The translations under genes and the position numbers were made by a program. The notes beneath the pieces are model-generated. The model saw only the letters and a program-made list of their open reading frames with translations. It ran no database searches and was not told the DNA's origin. A DNA stretch of 64,000 bases, from assembly GCA_036873135.1 (NCBI GenBank), contig JAPTYO010000014.1:310001-374000 (forward strand), in the 5' to 3' direction. Below, piece by piece: positions 1 through 12,447 of the stretch (position 1 is its first letter; every line of letters begins with the position of its first letter). The DNA comes from Clarkia xantiana subsp. parviflora. Its lineage: Eukaryota > Streptophyta > Magnoliopsida > Myrtales > Onagraceae.

Positions 1-302
1 TCCTCAATTGAAGTTTGGATTTTTCAGCAAAACCTGTTTTCGTGGCATGAAAGTGAGAAAAAAAGAAGCAAACAACATGGTTTTTAGAAAGGCCAGCTTT
101 AATTCTGAAAGACCAACTTTCGAAATGAGTTTTATGACTGCAGATGTAGATTTTTCGTGTGGTGTTCGGATTTATATGCAAAAAGGCTCGAAATAGTGTC
201 ATATTTCTGGAAAAATGGATAGTTTTGATGATAATAAAAACTTTCCCTTCATTCATTATCAGATGAATGATACACTATCTTATTGAACTATTGGATTTGC
301 AG

Positions 303-1216
303 ATCATCATGGCAAACAACATTCTCAGGAAGAATTTAATGATTGGCCACACGGATTGCTCGCCATCGGAACTTTCGGAAACAGAGACTTGAAAGAAAAT
401 CAAATTCAGGAGAGTCAAGATGCAGAGGAAGATCCTTCTTCACCTCCAGAAGAACTATCTGACTTCACCCTCAAAGAAGTCGGAAAATTGCAGAAAGAGC
501 TAAAAACACTACTACCTTCCAACGCCGAACCAACAGATCTGCCATTAGACCGCTTCCTTAACTATCCATCAAGCCTAGAGGTGGATCACCAATTTAATAG
601 TTCTTGTTCGTCCAAATTCGATGAAGAAATTGAACAAACGATAAGCATCATACTCCGTAAGTTCAAGGAGCTGTGTGCACATAATGGCAAGAACAGAGTT
701 GTGAAAAGGTCCATATCTTCCCTTCTGAAGAAGATTTTCATGTGCTCAAACGGGTTTTTGCCCAAAGATACACTTCCTGAATCACGAATGGAGAAGGTAC
801 TCATTAGAACACTATGCAGCTTCCTGATATGATTTTGTGTGTGCTAAATCTGATTCTTTTTTAATGTTGAATTTGATCTAATATGGTGTTCTTGACATTC
901 TTTGCAGCTCTTGAGAACAATGCTTAAGCATAAAATCTACCCTGAAAACGCTTCCTGGGAATCATCGACGAAGAAGTGCATTGGAAATGGATCGTTTTCA
1001 ATAACTGATCAAGAAGATGAACAATCCGATGATGGATCTAAATGGGTCAAGACAGATTCAGAATGTAAGTGTCCTTCAAACCCAAATTTGCTAAGATTTT
1101 GTAAACCTGATTTTGTTTCTCCAAACACATGGTTTCTTAGTATTGCAATTGCTATAAGAATGAACATTTATGGTGGATCTTTTTTGATGATTGCAGATAT
1201 TGTTCTTGAGATTTGA
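303..1216 (+). CDS. LZY: LAZY/DRO1-family gravitropism protein, 3' part (exon 1 lies before the window)
   Basis: Exons are 303-796, 908-1064 and 1197-1216, giving about 222 residues. Family proteins redistribute auxin after gravity sensing and set branch or root angle. The first visible exon reads EEFNDWPHGLLAIGTFGN, the family's conserved WPHG..IGTFG box. Later exons contain ESRMEKLLRTML and end KWVKTDSEYIVLEI; the closing IVLEI is the short EAR-like C-terminal motif of this family. That motif is split by the last intron, whose final exon is only 20 bp. The first family exon (a short Met-Lys-Phe-type segment) should lie upstream, because 1-302 reads as intron ending in an acceptor AG at 301-302. 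Which paralogue this is (LZY2, LZY3/DRO1 or LZY4) cannot be decided here. Confidence 0.9.
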
Positions 1217-1682
1217 TTGCTAGCTCTATACACGGGTTCAACATACAAAGTTTTTTTTGGTATATACAAGATGCTTCTGCAATTTCGAGTCGTGAAGATT
1301 ACTAGTTGGTGGTCGAACAAACCCTGAGTTCATGTGCAGAGCTTCATCAACAAGTTCATGGATGTGCATAATTACTGTTTAACAATATCCAATCATATGT
1401 TGCCACCTCGTATTCGAAATTCTTAATTTTCCGACTTTGCGCAAATTGAATAGGCATTCAAGTTTATAAGGAAATAGATAGAGCATTCTATTCATTTACC
1501 AAGAGGACATTTCAAGGACAGGACATTGTTGTGTATGGTTGTTATTTTGCTGCTTCAAAGATAGAATTGCCCATTTTAATACGATGTAATAGTTTAAAGT
1601 TTCGTCCATTAATTAGATATATCGAGTTCAAAACTCGTCAGATTTGAAAATATAGTCGATTCAATTATTATAAATGATGCAT

Positions 1683-1960
1683 CTTAGCTCGAGCTCGACT
1701 CGATTAGGCTTTTGGCTCGAAGTCGAGCTCGAACTCGACTTGTACTCAATATATACATATATAATATTATTACGTAAAGCTTGAAAAGCTCGAAAAGGTC
1801 GAACTCGACTCGAATAGGCAAAACAAAAAAACTTGATTAGGCTCGCGAGCCTCTCGAGTCGAGTACCAATGAAATCATCTTTGTATTAGAAAAAGTTCGA
1901 CTCGAACTCGAATCAACTCAAAATTTGCGAGTCGAATTCGAATATCGGCTGACTCGTTTA
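1683..1960. repeat. CTCGA-rich repeat cluster, probable transposon remnant
   Basis: Many short copies of CGAGCTCGA/CTCGACTCGA occur in both orientations on each side of an AT-rich centre. Clustered short subterminal repeats like these are typical of nonautonomous hAT-type elements. I could not find terminal inverted repeats or a target-site duplication. The rest of 1217-1978 is 3' flank without a recognisable gene. Confidence 0.4.
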
Positions 1961-1978
1961 TATCCATATTCACAGGTG

Positions 1979-2106
1979 CACGTGCACCCACTAAAAAAAG
2001 AAGACTTTTTTGAAAAAAATTGATTAATTAGGGGTAAAATACCACGTGCACCCACTAAAAAAAGAAGACTTTTTTGAAAAAAATTGATTAATTAGGGGTA
2101 AAATAC
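1979..2106. repeat. 64-bp perfect tandem duplication upstream of PHL
   Basis: Two adjacent copies (1979-2042 and 2043-2106) begin CACGTGCACCCACTAAAAAA and appear identical by eye. Each contains a CACGTG G-box-like core at its start. The pair lies about 200 bp before the PHL start codon, inside its likely promoter. Confidence 0.9.
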
Positions 2107-2316
2107 CATATAAATTAAGTTTGGTGGGTAACATGTAAAATTTGTGCAGTTGCGTGCTTGATATCTCCCTCTTTTATCTTTCTTCCTTTAAAACTGAAAC
2201 TTTCGCGAGGAAGAAGCAGCTTCTCTTTCAGTGTTGTAATGCTGACAACAAGAATCGTCGTAAAATCCTAGATTCTGGGCAGCTCCAAGGGAATCGAGTT
2301 GTGTTGAATTGAATTG

Positions 2317-5300
2317 ATGGGTGTCTCCTTTAAGATATCCAGGACCGGTACTCGGTTCCACCCAAAGCCTTCTGATCTGCCTCAATCTGATGCCGAAGCC
2401 GGTGATGTCTCCGTCAACTCGGAAGAAGCTCCTTCTGTTGCCTCTAGATTCGGCTCCGGCGCTCGTAATTCTGAGGTAATTTTGCAATGCTTGGCGCAAT
2501 TGTGAGATGGAGCTGTATGATAAGATTGTTATGCCTCTTTGACCTAATTTATGGGAAAAGTTGGAAAGTTTGATGGAAGATTCTGTTATTTACCTAGTTT
2601 GTAACAATTTGAGCGTAGGTATTAAGTATGGATCTGAAATCTTTTAATCTTTCTTTACTGGTAAGCAGACAATAGTCGGGGATATTTGATTCTTGTAACT
2701 GAATAGCTGTTAATTAGCATGGCTTGTTGTCGTAAGTATTGGATTCAGAATTTGACTGTTTAGGTTTAGTTTTGTTGCTAAGTCGGGTTTTGTGAAAGCT
2801 AAGACTGTTGGATGGTGTCACTAGTGAATTGGCTGGAAGAGAGCTGAATATTTTTTCAAACCATTAGCTAGAACTCAATGAGCAGGAAAGCTTTAGTTGA
2901 GCTTTAGAGGCACATAATGACTTTTAGTGAGTATTTTGATGCTATTTGAAACCAGGTGTTCGTTTTTGTTTTGTTTTCTATTTTATTATTGTCTAATTCT
3001 GGAAACTTGCGGACTTATATCAGTGTCCGTAGAAATCCACCTTAACTAGATCAATATGACCTGCAGGGAAAAATCATCAACCAAGGAAATAAGTATGTAG
3101 GCATGACATCCAGTTCGTCGGTGGCTACTGAAGGAAATGGTGTATCACCCGGTAAGGGCAACACTGGACTTTGGTTTTTATTTTTACTAGCTTTCAAGAG
3201 ATGCATTTTTAGTATGTTGTGGTTCACTAATTATGTATTCTTTCTGTTACTTCAGACGATGAAGTTTCTATCGTATTGCACCTTTTTCCAGATGGGTATT
3301 ACATAGGAAAATCCTTGGAGGTTTGTAAATGAACCTTTTGTCTTTTTGAGATTTATTAAGAGTAGGTGTGTTATGACATCCTTTTTCTTCGTTCTTACTG
3401 AAAAATTTGTTTTTCAGAATGAGCTTTCCCACGATCTTACTAAGCTTTTGAGGCCCTACAATCGAATATCAGACAATCTCTTTTCTGTAAGTGCCTATCT
3501 ATACATTGCGTTTTTACTAGCAAAATACCATCTATATGCATGAGTTATTATTAAGTAGGGCTTCTAATGGAGTAATGCATAGGGCATTTATTCTCGTATA
3601 ACCATAGAGCAGAAGCATTTTGTTTATATTGTGCTGTTTCTTATTTTGCTTTGTAGGCAATAGAATGTGGCCACTTTCCTAGTGACATGCTGGCTGGTTT
3701 ACCTTGCAAGTATGTTGATGGTTCTGTTACTTGTGAGGTAACTTTCATTCATCTGACAATATATCCAGTGCTTCCTTTTCTTTTCTTTTCTTTTTTACCA
3801 ACTTTTAAAAAGATTTCTTAGGGTTTGCTCTTTTCCTGTGTAAACTTGAAAGGTTATTGAATCTTCTTGATGCTATCTTGCTTGGTAATACAGGTCAGAG
3901 ACCACCGACCATCTGCCTCTGAACAAGGCTCTAGCACACCAGCCATGTGTATACCTCCTGCTGCTATGAGAGTAAAACTCAAAATAACCTTAGAGAATGT
4001 CGTGAAAGACATCCCCTTGATATCAGACAGCTCTTGGACTTATGGTGATCTGATGGTAATTTGGAACCTCATTCTCAATTTTGTAGGGTTTGACCATTTT
4101 GCTTGTGCCATGGTAATTTATCTGCTTTATCTGCAGGAAGTGGAGTCCAGGATACTCAAGGCCCTGCAACCCAAGCTTTGTCTTGATCCCAGTCCCAAAT
4201 TAGACAGGCTCTCTCATTGCCCAGTTCCAGAGAAGGTGCGGAATCCATTTATTATTAATATTTAAATTATAAAGGAGGAAGCATGTTTGAAGATTTAATG
4301 ATGTTTCTTCTATTCAGCTCAAGGCGGCATTGTCTACTGCAAAGCGAAAGAGATTGCGGCAGCTGCCAGAGATATCTGTAACTAGTAACAGAATCCATGG
4401 GAAGAAGGTGTCCATAGATAGAACCCCAGAAATTTCTGACTCTAGGCTAGGAGATGTTATTCTCGGTAACGGGATGCAGCAACATGCAGTTGAAAACACA
4501 ACCACGCAAAATGTTGCTATCTCCAACTCTGTAAATGCAAGCCCAAGAAACGGCGTGAGCGAAGCAGCTTTTCAAGGTTTATCCATGCCATCTCATCAGC
4601 AAAGATATCCAGTTATGCTTGGGAATAGAGGAGTTTCCTCTTCTGGGCAGGAGATGATGATTTCATACTCTGATAACAATTCTTCGGGTTCTGCCCATGG
4701 AAAGAGAGATAATCAAGATGGGCCAATGTCACCATTATCCAATGTAAATAAGAGAGCAAGAGTTTCACCTATGGTCTCTGATGGTCTTCAACAGCAGCAA
4801 ATGGACAATCTTCATGGATCGGAGTGGAAGAATTCGATGTATCAACAGCAAGTTATGGCTAGAGGAATTCAGTATTCGAATTCCATCTTGAAAACAGAAC
4901 CTGGGGTGGCATCAGTACAATCAGGGCTTTCTGGTATGAGATACGGTGCGATGGAGGGACAAATGGATGGAATGGAAGCAATTCAGAACAAAACTGACTT
5001 GCCAATCATGGATATTGAAAAGGATCATGTTGACCCTCAACAGTCACAATTGCAGTACAGATTGACACAACATGCACTGATGAAATCAGGGTTTCCTCAG
5101 GCTCAGTGGAATAATGTCAATCAGCAGCATATTGACTCAAAGAAGGAACATCAGCAGCCTCAGAAAAGGAAATCTGCACAAAGTCCCCGAGTTTCTGTAC
5201 AATCTCCATTGCCGTCAAAATCAGGGGACTTCTCCAGTGGTTCATTGGGTCCTCAGTTTGGTGCTGGCCCAGCAAGTGCTATTACTGGACTGCCACTGAG

Positions 5301-8274
5301 GGACAAGGCCATGGTGACTTCAGTTCCGCCTGGATCTATGACTTCTAGTGCTAATGATTCTATGCAGCGGCAAAATCTGGCTCCAAGTGGAAAAGCTAGA
5401 TCAACTTCCTTCTCCAAGGCCCCTACGATGAGTGGTGTTGGTTCTCCTGTTAGTGTTAGTACCCATGGTGTTCCATTCAATGCGAGCAGCCCTTCTATGG
5501 GAACACCTCTAGCTGATCAAAGTATTCTTGAGAGGTTTTCAAAGATTGAAGCAATTACCATGAGGTATGGAATTAGGAAATTCTTACAAAGTGTGAAAAT
5601 TGGACTGAGACTTGGTATGGAACTGAAAAAAGTTGTCTTTTTGGAAACAAAGTGATTGACTGAGATAGTCATCAGTTTTCCGAAATGGAAAGAATTCCAT
5701 TTCCACACTCGGTTTCACTCTAAGTTTCACTTTTCGTAGCATTGTTCATGGCTTTTCCGCTTGAAGGATTTTAAATCTTGCAGCTTTGCTATTCAAATAC
5801 TGCTAAAAGTACCTTCATTTTGTTTTATACTTTGCCTTTAATTACGTTGAAAGATGGTATCTGGTTTTGTTTCTGAAAAGTTGCAAGTTGGGTTTTTTCA
5901 TGCATTTTCCATTCGGTTTTCATTTGGGTTTTCTTTGTTCACAATTGATTCCCTCCTGAGTTCATCCTTTTACTAATGTGGATGTGTTTCTTTGTTTAGG
6001 TATAATCTCAACCGCAAAAAGAACAAAGTGGATGAGTGCCCGGTGAGGAAGTCCAGTGGATTTCCAACTGATAATTTGAGGCTATGCCTTTCTAATCTCT
6101 CAAACAATGAGGATTTTATAGACAAATCATCTCCCATGTTATTATCAAGATCAATTATTGGAGGAAGTACGAACACTTGCAAGTCCAGAGTGCTGAATTT
6201 TGTTCAGGCTGATCGTGTATATCAAGGTACTGATCTTTCAAATTCAGTTCTTTTTGTCATATTTGCAGCCCGATTTTCTCCTGTTACTTGATGTCTCGGC
6301 TATCTTCTGACAGGTAACGCCGTTTCTTATGTTCCTAAAGCTCGGTGCAAGATGAGTTTGTTTGAAAAAGGAAGCAACGGTTCTGTGGCCATGATTTATG
6401 GAGATTTGGAAGATTTTGATGTTCTGGATGTAGAGGACTATCTTCCAACATTGCCAAATAGGGTAAGTGCGACACAAAAGGAAGAAAATCCACAAGCATT
6501 ATCAATTAGAAAATTCGACTACGTGAGAAACTCGGAGTAAAAATGAAAAAGAAAGTTACCTTTTCGGGAAAAAAAAACTAAAAAAGAGCTCGAATGAGAT
6601 AGTTTCACAGTATACATATATATAGAATGGTTTCCACTTTTACACTAAATTTCACACTCTGCTCTTATGATTGTTGTGTATTTGGGCTGACATTGATTTT
6701 TTGTAACAGAACTTTGCAGATTTGCTTGCTGACCAATTCCGCACACTGGTATCTTCTACTTACCTGCTTGATATTTATTTATTTTTTTTAGTTTTTACAT
6801 AGTTAATTTGCTGAATTTATGGCTTGGTTTACAGCTGGTAAAGGAAGGTTACACTTTAACAGGTGATGATATATTGGCGAAACCAGTTCGTCAAAGTCAT
6901 CCACTTGGTTCACCGTCTGGAATGTCTCAAAGTAATTCCTCAGGCCAGTTTGCTGAAGGATCCTCGAGCCAACAACAACAGAACGAACAATCAAATGCAG
7001 CAAATAGCAGCCATGCACAAATAGCAGCAAACAGAATGATGCCACCTGGAAACACACAACAACAAATGTCTCAAGGAGCTCCAATGGCTGCAAGGTCCCA
7101 GCAGCTCGATGCTCAAGCTCTGATGCAGCAGCAGAAGCAACAACAGCAGCAGCAGCAGCAGCAGAATCCGTTGTCTCAATACCAGAGGTCATCTCCTATG
7201 ATGCTTGCTGCAAACCATATGTCACAAATGAACCCGATGGCTCAGAACTCCAATATACAGCTCGGAAATCACATGGCTAATAAGGCTTCTCCACTTCATC
7301 TTCATATGTTACAACAACAGCAGCAACAACAACAGCAACAGCAGACAAATCAGAATCAGCAGCAGCAGCAGCAGCTAAATCAGCATATGCAGAGGAAAAT
7401 GATGATGTCGATGGGGATGGCACCTAACATGGGAATGGGGAACATGGGTAACAGCTTGGTGGGTCTTGGTAACCCGGCAATGGGGATGGGAACCACCCGT
7501 GCAATGGGATCAATCGGGAATGTGGGTCAGAACCCGATAAATTTAGGTCAGCCCTCTGGGATTGGTAATTCGATAGCCCAGCGGCTTCACTCGGGGTCCG
7601 GACTGACAAACCAGGAAAATGCTTTGGTGGCTCAGAAGATGAAGATGATGAATAGTCGTGCGGGTCTTCTGGGGGCACCGCAGCCAGGTATGAGCAGTGT
7701 TCCTGGGGCCCGACTCATTCATCCGAGCTCCGCAGCAGGGTTGCCGATTCTTGGCCCGGGCATGACCCGTGGGAATATGAGCTCGATGCAACGGCAGCAA
7801 ATAGGGGGTCTCATGGGCCCACCAAAAATGATGTCTGGTATGAATAATGTGTATGCCAACCAACAGCAGCAGATGCAGCCTCAGCAACAGCAGCAATTAC
7901 AGTTGCAGCAACAGCAGCAATTACAGATGCAACTTCAACTTCAGCAGCAGCAGAAGCTTCAGCAGCAAGAAAACAGCTCTCTGCAATCTGTTGGGTCACA
8001 ACAACAGATCGGGTCACCTTCATCTATGGGGATACCTCAGATGAACCAGCAACAGCAGCAGCAGTCTAGTCCACAGCAGATGAGCCAAAGGGCACCCATG
8101 AGCCCACAACAGATGAGCTCTGGTCAAGTCCACGCAATGAGTGCCGGCAACCCCGACCCATGCCCTGCGAGTCCTCAACTGAGCTCTCAGACCCTCGGTT
8201 CGGTTGGCAGTATAGGGAATTCTCCCATGGATGTGCAGGGTGTGAATAAGAGCAACTCCATGAGCAATGCATAA
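2317..8274 (+). CDS. PHL: PHYTOCHROME-DEPENDENT LATE-FLOWERING (PHL) homologue, Spt20-like, Gln-rich
   Basis: Twelve exons: 2317-2475, 3067-3151, 3256-3320, 3418-3486, 3657-3737, 3894-4055, 4137-4235, 4318-5564, 6000-6226, 6314-6462, 6710-6748, 6835-8274; 1273 residues. The N-terminus MGVSFKISRTGTRFHPKP is diagnostic of plant PHL. It is followed by the Spt20-like segment (DDEVSIVLHLFPDGYYIGKS, then the SWTYGDL and CPVPEK regions). The middle is Ser/Pro-rich. The last exon is a Gln/Met/Gly-rich low-complexity domain with several poly-Gln runs. Known family role: a nuclear protein that promotes flowering by antagonising phytochrome B with CONSTANS; the Spt20 domain suggests a SAGA-type coactivator link. 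ATG 2317 was chosen because it gives the conserved N-terminus. Confidence 0.95.
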
Positions 8275-8380
8275 TGATCATATATCATATACAAGAGAAA
8301 AATTCAGAATAAGGAATCAAATCGAGCGAAGCAGCTGCTGTTCGTGGTCATAGATAGAGCTGACAGGTCAGATTTAATGT

Positions 8381-8498
8381 ATTGCGTACAAATATGGTTT
8401 AGTTTTGCTTTCTCTGTTTTACATGATAGTTAATAGCCTATTGCGTACAAATATGGTTTAGTTTTGCTTTCTCTGTTTTACGTGTTCGTTGATAGCCC
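8381..8498. repeat. 59-bp tandem duplication in the PHL 3' UTR
   Basis: Copies 8381-8439 and 8440-8498 both begin ATTGCGTACAAATATGG and differ at a few bases near their ends. The pair starts about 105 bp after the PHL stop, so it probably lies in the 3' UTR. Confidence 0.85.
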
Positions 8499-9237
8499 TT
8501 GTATATGGAAACTAGGTAGTGAGCTTTTTCGTTAAAATGCATAAAATGAAACGTAGCTGTTCATGTTTGGTTATTATATACCCGTCTCGGGCTGTTTATG
8601 GTTGAGTTAATAATGAATCTTATTGCTTTTTCAAACTGGATACAACAAAACATTGAGATACAGCACACGATTGCACAATATTTTAAAAACTTAAAATAGG
8701 GGTTCCCCTTAGTGTTGAGTTCTGCCCACGTTTTAAAAACCAATCAGTATTTCCCAAAATATAATAAGATGGAATCAATATTAGCTTACTTTTTGAAAAG
8801 TGGATCACCAGAAATCTCAGAATAGGCAAAGTGAGTACTATAATATATGTATATTATAGATATTTGTTTATCAGTTGAGCTAACATGGTAGGGTTCATAC
8901 CTAGTTGGTTCAGGTTGGATCAAAGCCTCTACTTTTCCCTAACCCAGCAATTTAAGCACTATTCTGGTATTAAATATCAAATATATGCCGGAATCGTGTA
9001 ATTTTTTGAGCAGATTCCGATGTAAACTATTCGGGATATGATATAAACCATGTCCTATACCTCGTCGAGCTAGAACCAAATTCGGTTATTTTAATGCCCT
9101 TTAGATGGAATAATGTTATTTTTCTATAAGTTACCCATTAAGATACAACTACTCACCCACCAATAGAAAGGTTCTGCATAATTCCATACGTGGGATCCAT
9201 TGACAGCTCTAATCTGCTCTTGTTCTTGAAATGGAAC
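8499..9237. other. Gene-free spacer between PHL and MIR164
   Basis: No ORF with family features was seen. It contains the likely end of the PHL 3' UTR and the upstream region of the MIR164 transcription unit. Confidence 0.5.
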
Positions 9238-9243
9238 CTTGAA

Positions 9244-9251
9244 TATATATA
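9244..9251 (+). promoter_or_regulatory. Probable TATA box of MIR164
   Basis: TATATATA sits about 95 bp before the miRNA hairpin, in a GC-poor context. It would place the transcription start near 9275. Assigned by motif and position only. Confidence 0.5.
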
Positions 9252-9337
9252 GTACTCCTCATGTCTGTTCTTCATTCTTCAACATCACATTCTTTCTCTC
9301 TCTGCTGTCTTTGATTCTGAAGAGGATTGTTGTTTTA

Positions 9338-9460
9338 GGAAGAAAATGTCACCCAGATGGAGAAGCAGGGCACATGCCAATAAATATCGATTGCTTGATC
9401 GTAAGAAGGATCGGTTGCTTATTCGCGTGTGCCCTGACTCTCCATCTCGGCCTTTCTTCC
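9338..9460 (+). ncRNA. MIR164: MIR164 microRNA precursor hairpin
   Basis: The 5' arm at 9358-9378 starts TGGAGAAGCAGGGCAC, the miR164 sequence. The 3' arm at 9426-9446 (CGTGTGCCCTGACTCTCC...) pairs with it as the star strand with 2-nt 3' overhangs. Mismatches fall at mature positions 7 and 8, with one G-U pair at position 18. A lower stem continues through GGAAGAAA and TTTCTTCC, and the loop is about 47 nt. Known function: miR164 cleaves mRNAs of NAC genes of the CUC/NAC1 group, shaping organ boundaries and lateral roots. The mature 3' end differs from the commonest family form at positions 17 (A for G) and 21 (C for A). No protein gene overlaps it. Confidence 0.93.
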
Positions 9461-10985
9461 TCTGTTCTTGAGCTGCATTTTCCAGATTTGCAGAGACAAC
9501 AACTCTAGGTAAGAATAAGAACACAATGCATTGAGCTTTAACTATTGCCTGATCTTTCTGGGTTTTTTTTTCTGGGTTCTTATGCAACTGAAGAAAAATG
9601 CATACTTTGGATGTTTGAAGCTGAACCCACATCTTCTTCTTCGTTGCTCTTCACTCCAACAACGTCAATGTCAGTTCTTTACTGTTCTATAGCAGACGAC
9701 ACAAAGAAAAGAAAAGAAAAAACCTTCTTTTTGACCATATATCTGGGTGAAGCTTTATCTGGAAGAATAACAATGGCGTCTTCTTCATTCTGCTGAAGAA
9801 ATGGCGTCTTCTACTGAAGATTGGCTTGTTGATTTTTACGTTTTTTATCGTAATGACACGGAATTGACACGTGTCATATCGGTATTGGTCGATATATCGA
9901 TAACCTTAGAGAAAGGAAATGAATATATAGTGTAACACTAAAAAATAGACCGATGAAGTTACTACTAAGTAGGAAAGGAATAGATGGTATGGACTCGTTA
10001 TCACGTGACTCAGTGAGTTGGTTGTAACGTTTCTATATAGAGTTTGGTGGATATATAAATCATAAATGGGAAATCCTTAGATCTTATCCTTTTGACATGT
10101 AATTTTCTTTAAATAGTAATCTAAAAATAAAATATATACTATAAAAAAAAAATGGCTCTAGCCTAGCTAGCTGAGCCGATTGGACATGTACTGACTTAAT
10201 TGCAAAATACCCCTTCAACTATCCGGTGTTGTAATATAGCCTCTTAAACTATTCCATGATATGTGATGTTATACTCCATGCCACCTTTTCAACCTAAATT
10301 GGTGAAGTTTTTCTATTATGGTTTGCATTATGTTTGCAGTACATTTTTTTTTTTATATTTTTCTATTCGCCTAAATGTAAACTCTAGAGGAAAATTAGTA
10401 TTAGTAATTATGTGATGCAAATTGGTAGGGGATACATAACTATAGACATTTATGGGTGGAAAATCTATAACCATAAACACATTGCAAAAAAAAATGTAAA
10501 TTATGATTTAGAAACTGTTGTCAATATCTTCTATGAATCAGTCGTCGATTGTGATAAACCTCAAAAAAATATCGACGTAGCTTAGTTTTGGACTCTGATG
10601 AAAACTAAATAAAGACTGAACTTCGTCAAAACTAACTCTGGATTAACCAATATTACCAAATCAAATCGAACTAGTAGTATATGGTCTTTTTAGGGGGACA
10701 AGAAAAGTTTAATGCTAATAATCTAGGGGGCATATACTGCACTGACAATAGTATATGGTGTAAAATTCAAAACCGGGTAAGCTAAGCCATCCGAGCCGGA
10801 GCCATGAAAATATCTCAAGCCGTCAACTGTCTCGGCTCGGCTCTCCCTTCCTCACCTCCCTCAGTCTCTCTGTAGTGCAGAACACCATCGTTGTCTTTCA
10901 ATTCTATAAAGAAGAGAAGCACCTCCCACTTGCCTCAGTCCCATTCAAAGCAAAAAGCAATCCACAATCGAAAGTGAAGAACTGG
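9461..10985. other. Gene-free spacer; promoter side of the DRM-like gene
   Basis: 9461-9800 may be the remaining MIR164 primary transcript. The rest is AT-rich without a recognisable gene. The segment just before 11006 is a pyrimidine-rich leader (TCACCTCCCTCAGTCTCTC) consistent with the 5' UTR of the next gene. Confidence 0.5.
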
Positions 10986-11005
10986 AAAAAAGCGAAAATC
11001 AAGTA

Positions 11006-12447
11006 ATGGGATTCCTCCACAAGCTCTGGGACGAAACCGTCGCCGGTCCGCTCCCCGATTCCGGCGTCACCAGCCTCCGCGAGCTGGAATCCTCAACTCC
11101 GGCCACTGGATCACCGATCGCCGTCACTCGGAGCATCACAATTATCACAAGTCAAAATTCGAGCTTGTGCCGCAATATTGAAGCTCATCCTGCTGGTGCG
11201 GTGGATTCCTACCTTCTAATCTATGCTTGAAATCGTTTGATTATTCGAATGTGATCTGAGCTAAGATTCTTTTGTCGATACCTTCGGTTGAAAATGCTTG
11301 ATATTGTTAGAATCATACACACAATCTCGAGCTGTTAAGACAGTTGACTAAATAGTTTGTCTGAATTTCTCAGATTTGTAGTTGATGATAGCTTAGATTA
11401 GTAGCTGTAGAAGGAAAATCTTATTGCTTGTTAACTGTTCATTGTATTTATGGCTGTGATTTATCTACTTTGTTTGTGCTCTAAAAAGCAGAAAGTCTGG
11501 AATTTTTGTAGTTGATAATGGCTTAGATTTGTAGAGCTGCTTAGAAGAAAAAAACTTATTGCTTGTTATCTGTTCTTAGTATTAATGGCTTTGATTTGTG
11601 CTGCAAGTAGTATGTACTTTGTTTCTGCTCTATATAAGCAGAAAGTCTGGAACTTTAGTTTCTAAAGATCCCAATGCAACCACTCCTCTCCCTTTATTGA
11701 TTTTTAGGGTTCTTGATCTCAGTCAACTCTTTGGCCATTGACAACTATGGAGAATACTAGCAGAACACCATAGATTTGTCATGTCTATGCTTCTAGATTG
11801 TATGAATATCTAATGCTGAATTTTTTACAATGCAATAGAGATGATGCCAAGTATGGATTTCGATAAGTCGGGAAGGAGTAAAGCACCACCTCAATCACGG
11901 GAACGAGCTGAACCCAGAAATCCAACTGTGTATGATTGGTTAGTTTTCAATTCTACACTTCGGTTCAGTGTCTGAAGTGATTCTCAGATCAATAATCTAT
12001 CTAAGCATGTTTTTTCCAATGCCAGATTTACTGCCTTTCCTTGGTTACCTAGTTAATTAAATCAAATCTTATTTTAAAAGTTATGATTGAACCCAGATGA
12101 TCAATTTGCTGCTTAGTTATGTAAAAAAATCAAACCTTCGAATTGTTTTGAAGCTTTGGGCTTCGGTTTCAATGTCTGAAGGAATTTGCGGATCAATAAT
12201 CTATCTAAGCATTTTTATTTTCCAATGCCAAATGTGTTGTTTTTCCGTGCTTACTAATTTCAATTGTCTCCTGCAAAATCATCTTTTAGAAGTTGTGATC
12301 TAACCCTGATGATGAATTTGCTGCTTAGTGATGTATATATCGAACCTTGAATTATATTAAAACATAGTTTCTGAATCTACTACAGATTTGATTGATATGT
12401 GATTGTTATTTATCGGCAGGATCGTCATTAGCGCATTGGATCGTTGA
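11006..12447 (+). CDS. Dormancy/auxin-associated (DRM1/ARP) family protein
   Basis: Exons 11006-11195, 11839-11938 and 12420-12447; 105 residues. The N-terminus MGFLHKLWDETVAGPLPDSG and the C-terminus RAEPRNPTVYDWIVISALDR are family signatures; the central VTRSITI is also conserved. The last exon codes only for the final residues IVISALDR after a split Trp codon. Family genes are transcript markers that rise in dormant buds and fall with auxin; the biochemical role of the small, probably disordered protein is not established. The usual Ser/Pro-rich middle (SPAG..TP) is shortened and altered here. Both introns contain internal tandem duplications. Confidence 0.9.
11374..11650. repeat. Diverged ~131-bp tandem duplication in DRM-like intron 1
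   Basis: Two copies start near 11374 and 11505 with TTTGTAGTTGAT and share the later block GCAGAAAGTCTGGAA. They are diverged and have small indels. Confidence 0.7.
11958..12362. repeat. Diverged ~203-bp tandem duplication in DRM-like intron 2
   Basis: Copies start near 11958 and 12161 with CTTCGGTT. They share GATCAATAATCTATCTAAGC, then GATGATCAATTTGCTGCTT (copy 2 has GATGATGAATTTGCTGCTT). Confidence 0.75.

Noticed and set aside
8..196. 62-codon open frame at the left edge
   Set aside because: It starts with TTG, has no family features and lies in the intron before the acceptor at 301-302 of the LAZY-type gene.
6803..8281. Several minus-strand and +2/+3 frames over the PHL tail coding for poly-Leu, poly-Ser or Ala-rich peptides
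   Set aside because: They are shadows of CAG/CAA repeats in the real PHL reading frame.
9239..9796. Two short open frames around 9.2-9.8 kb
   Set aside because: They lie on the MIR164 primary transcript, one across the hairpin itself, and show no protein family features.
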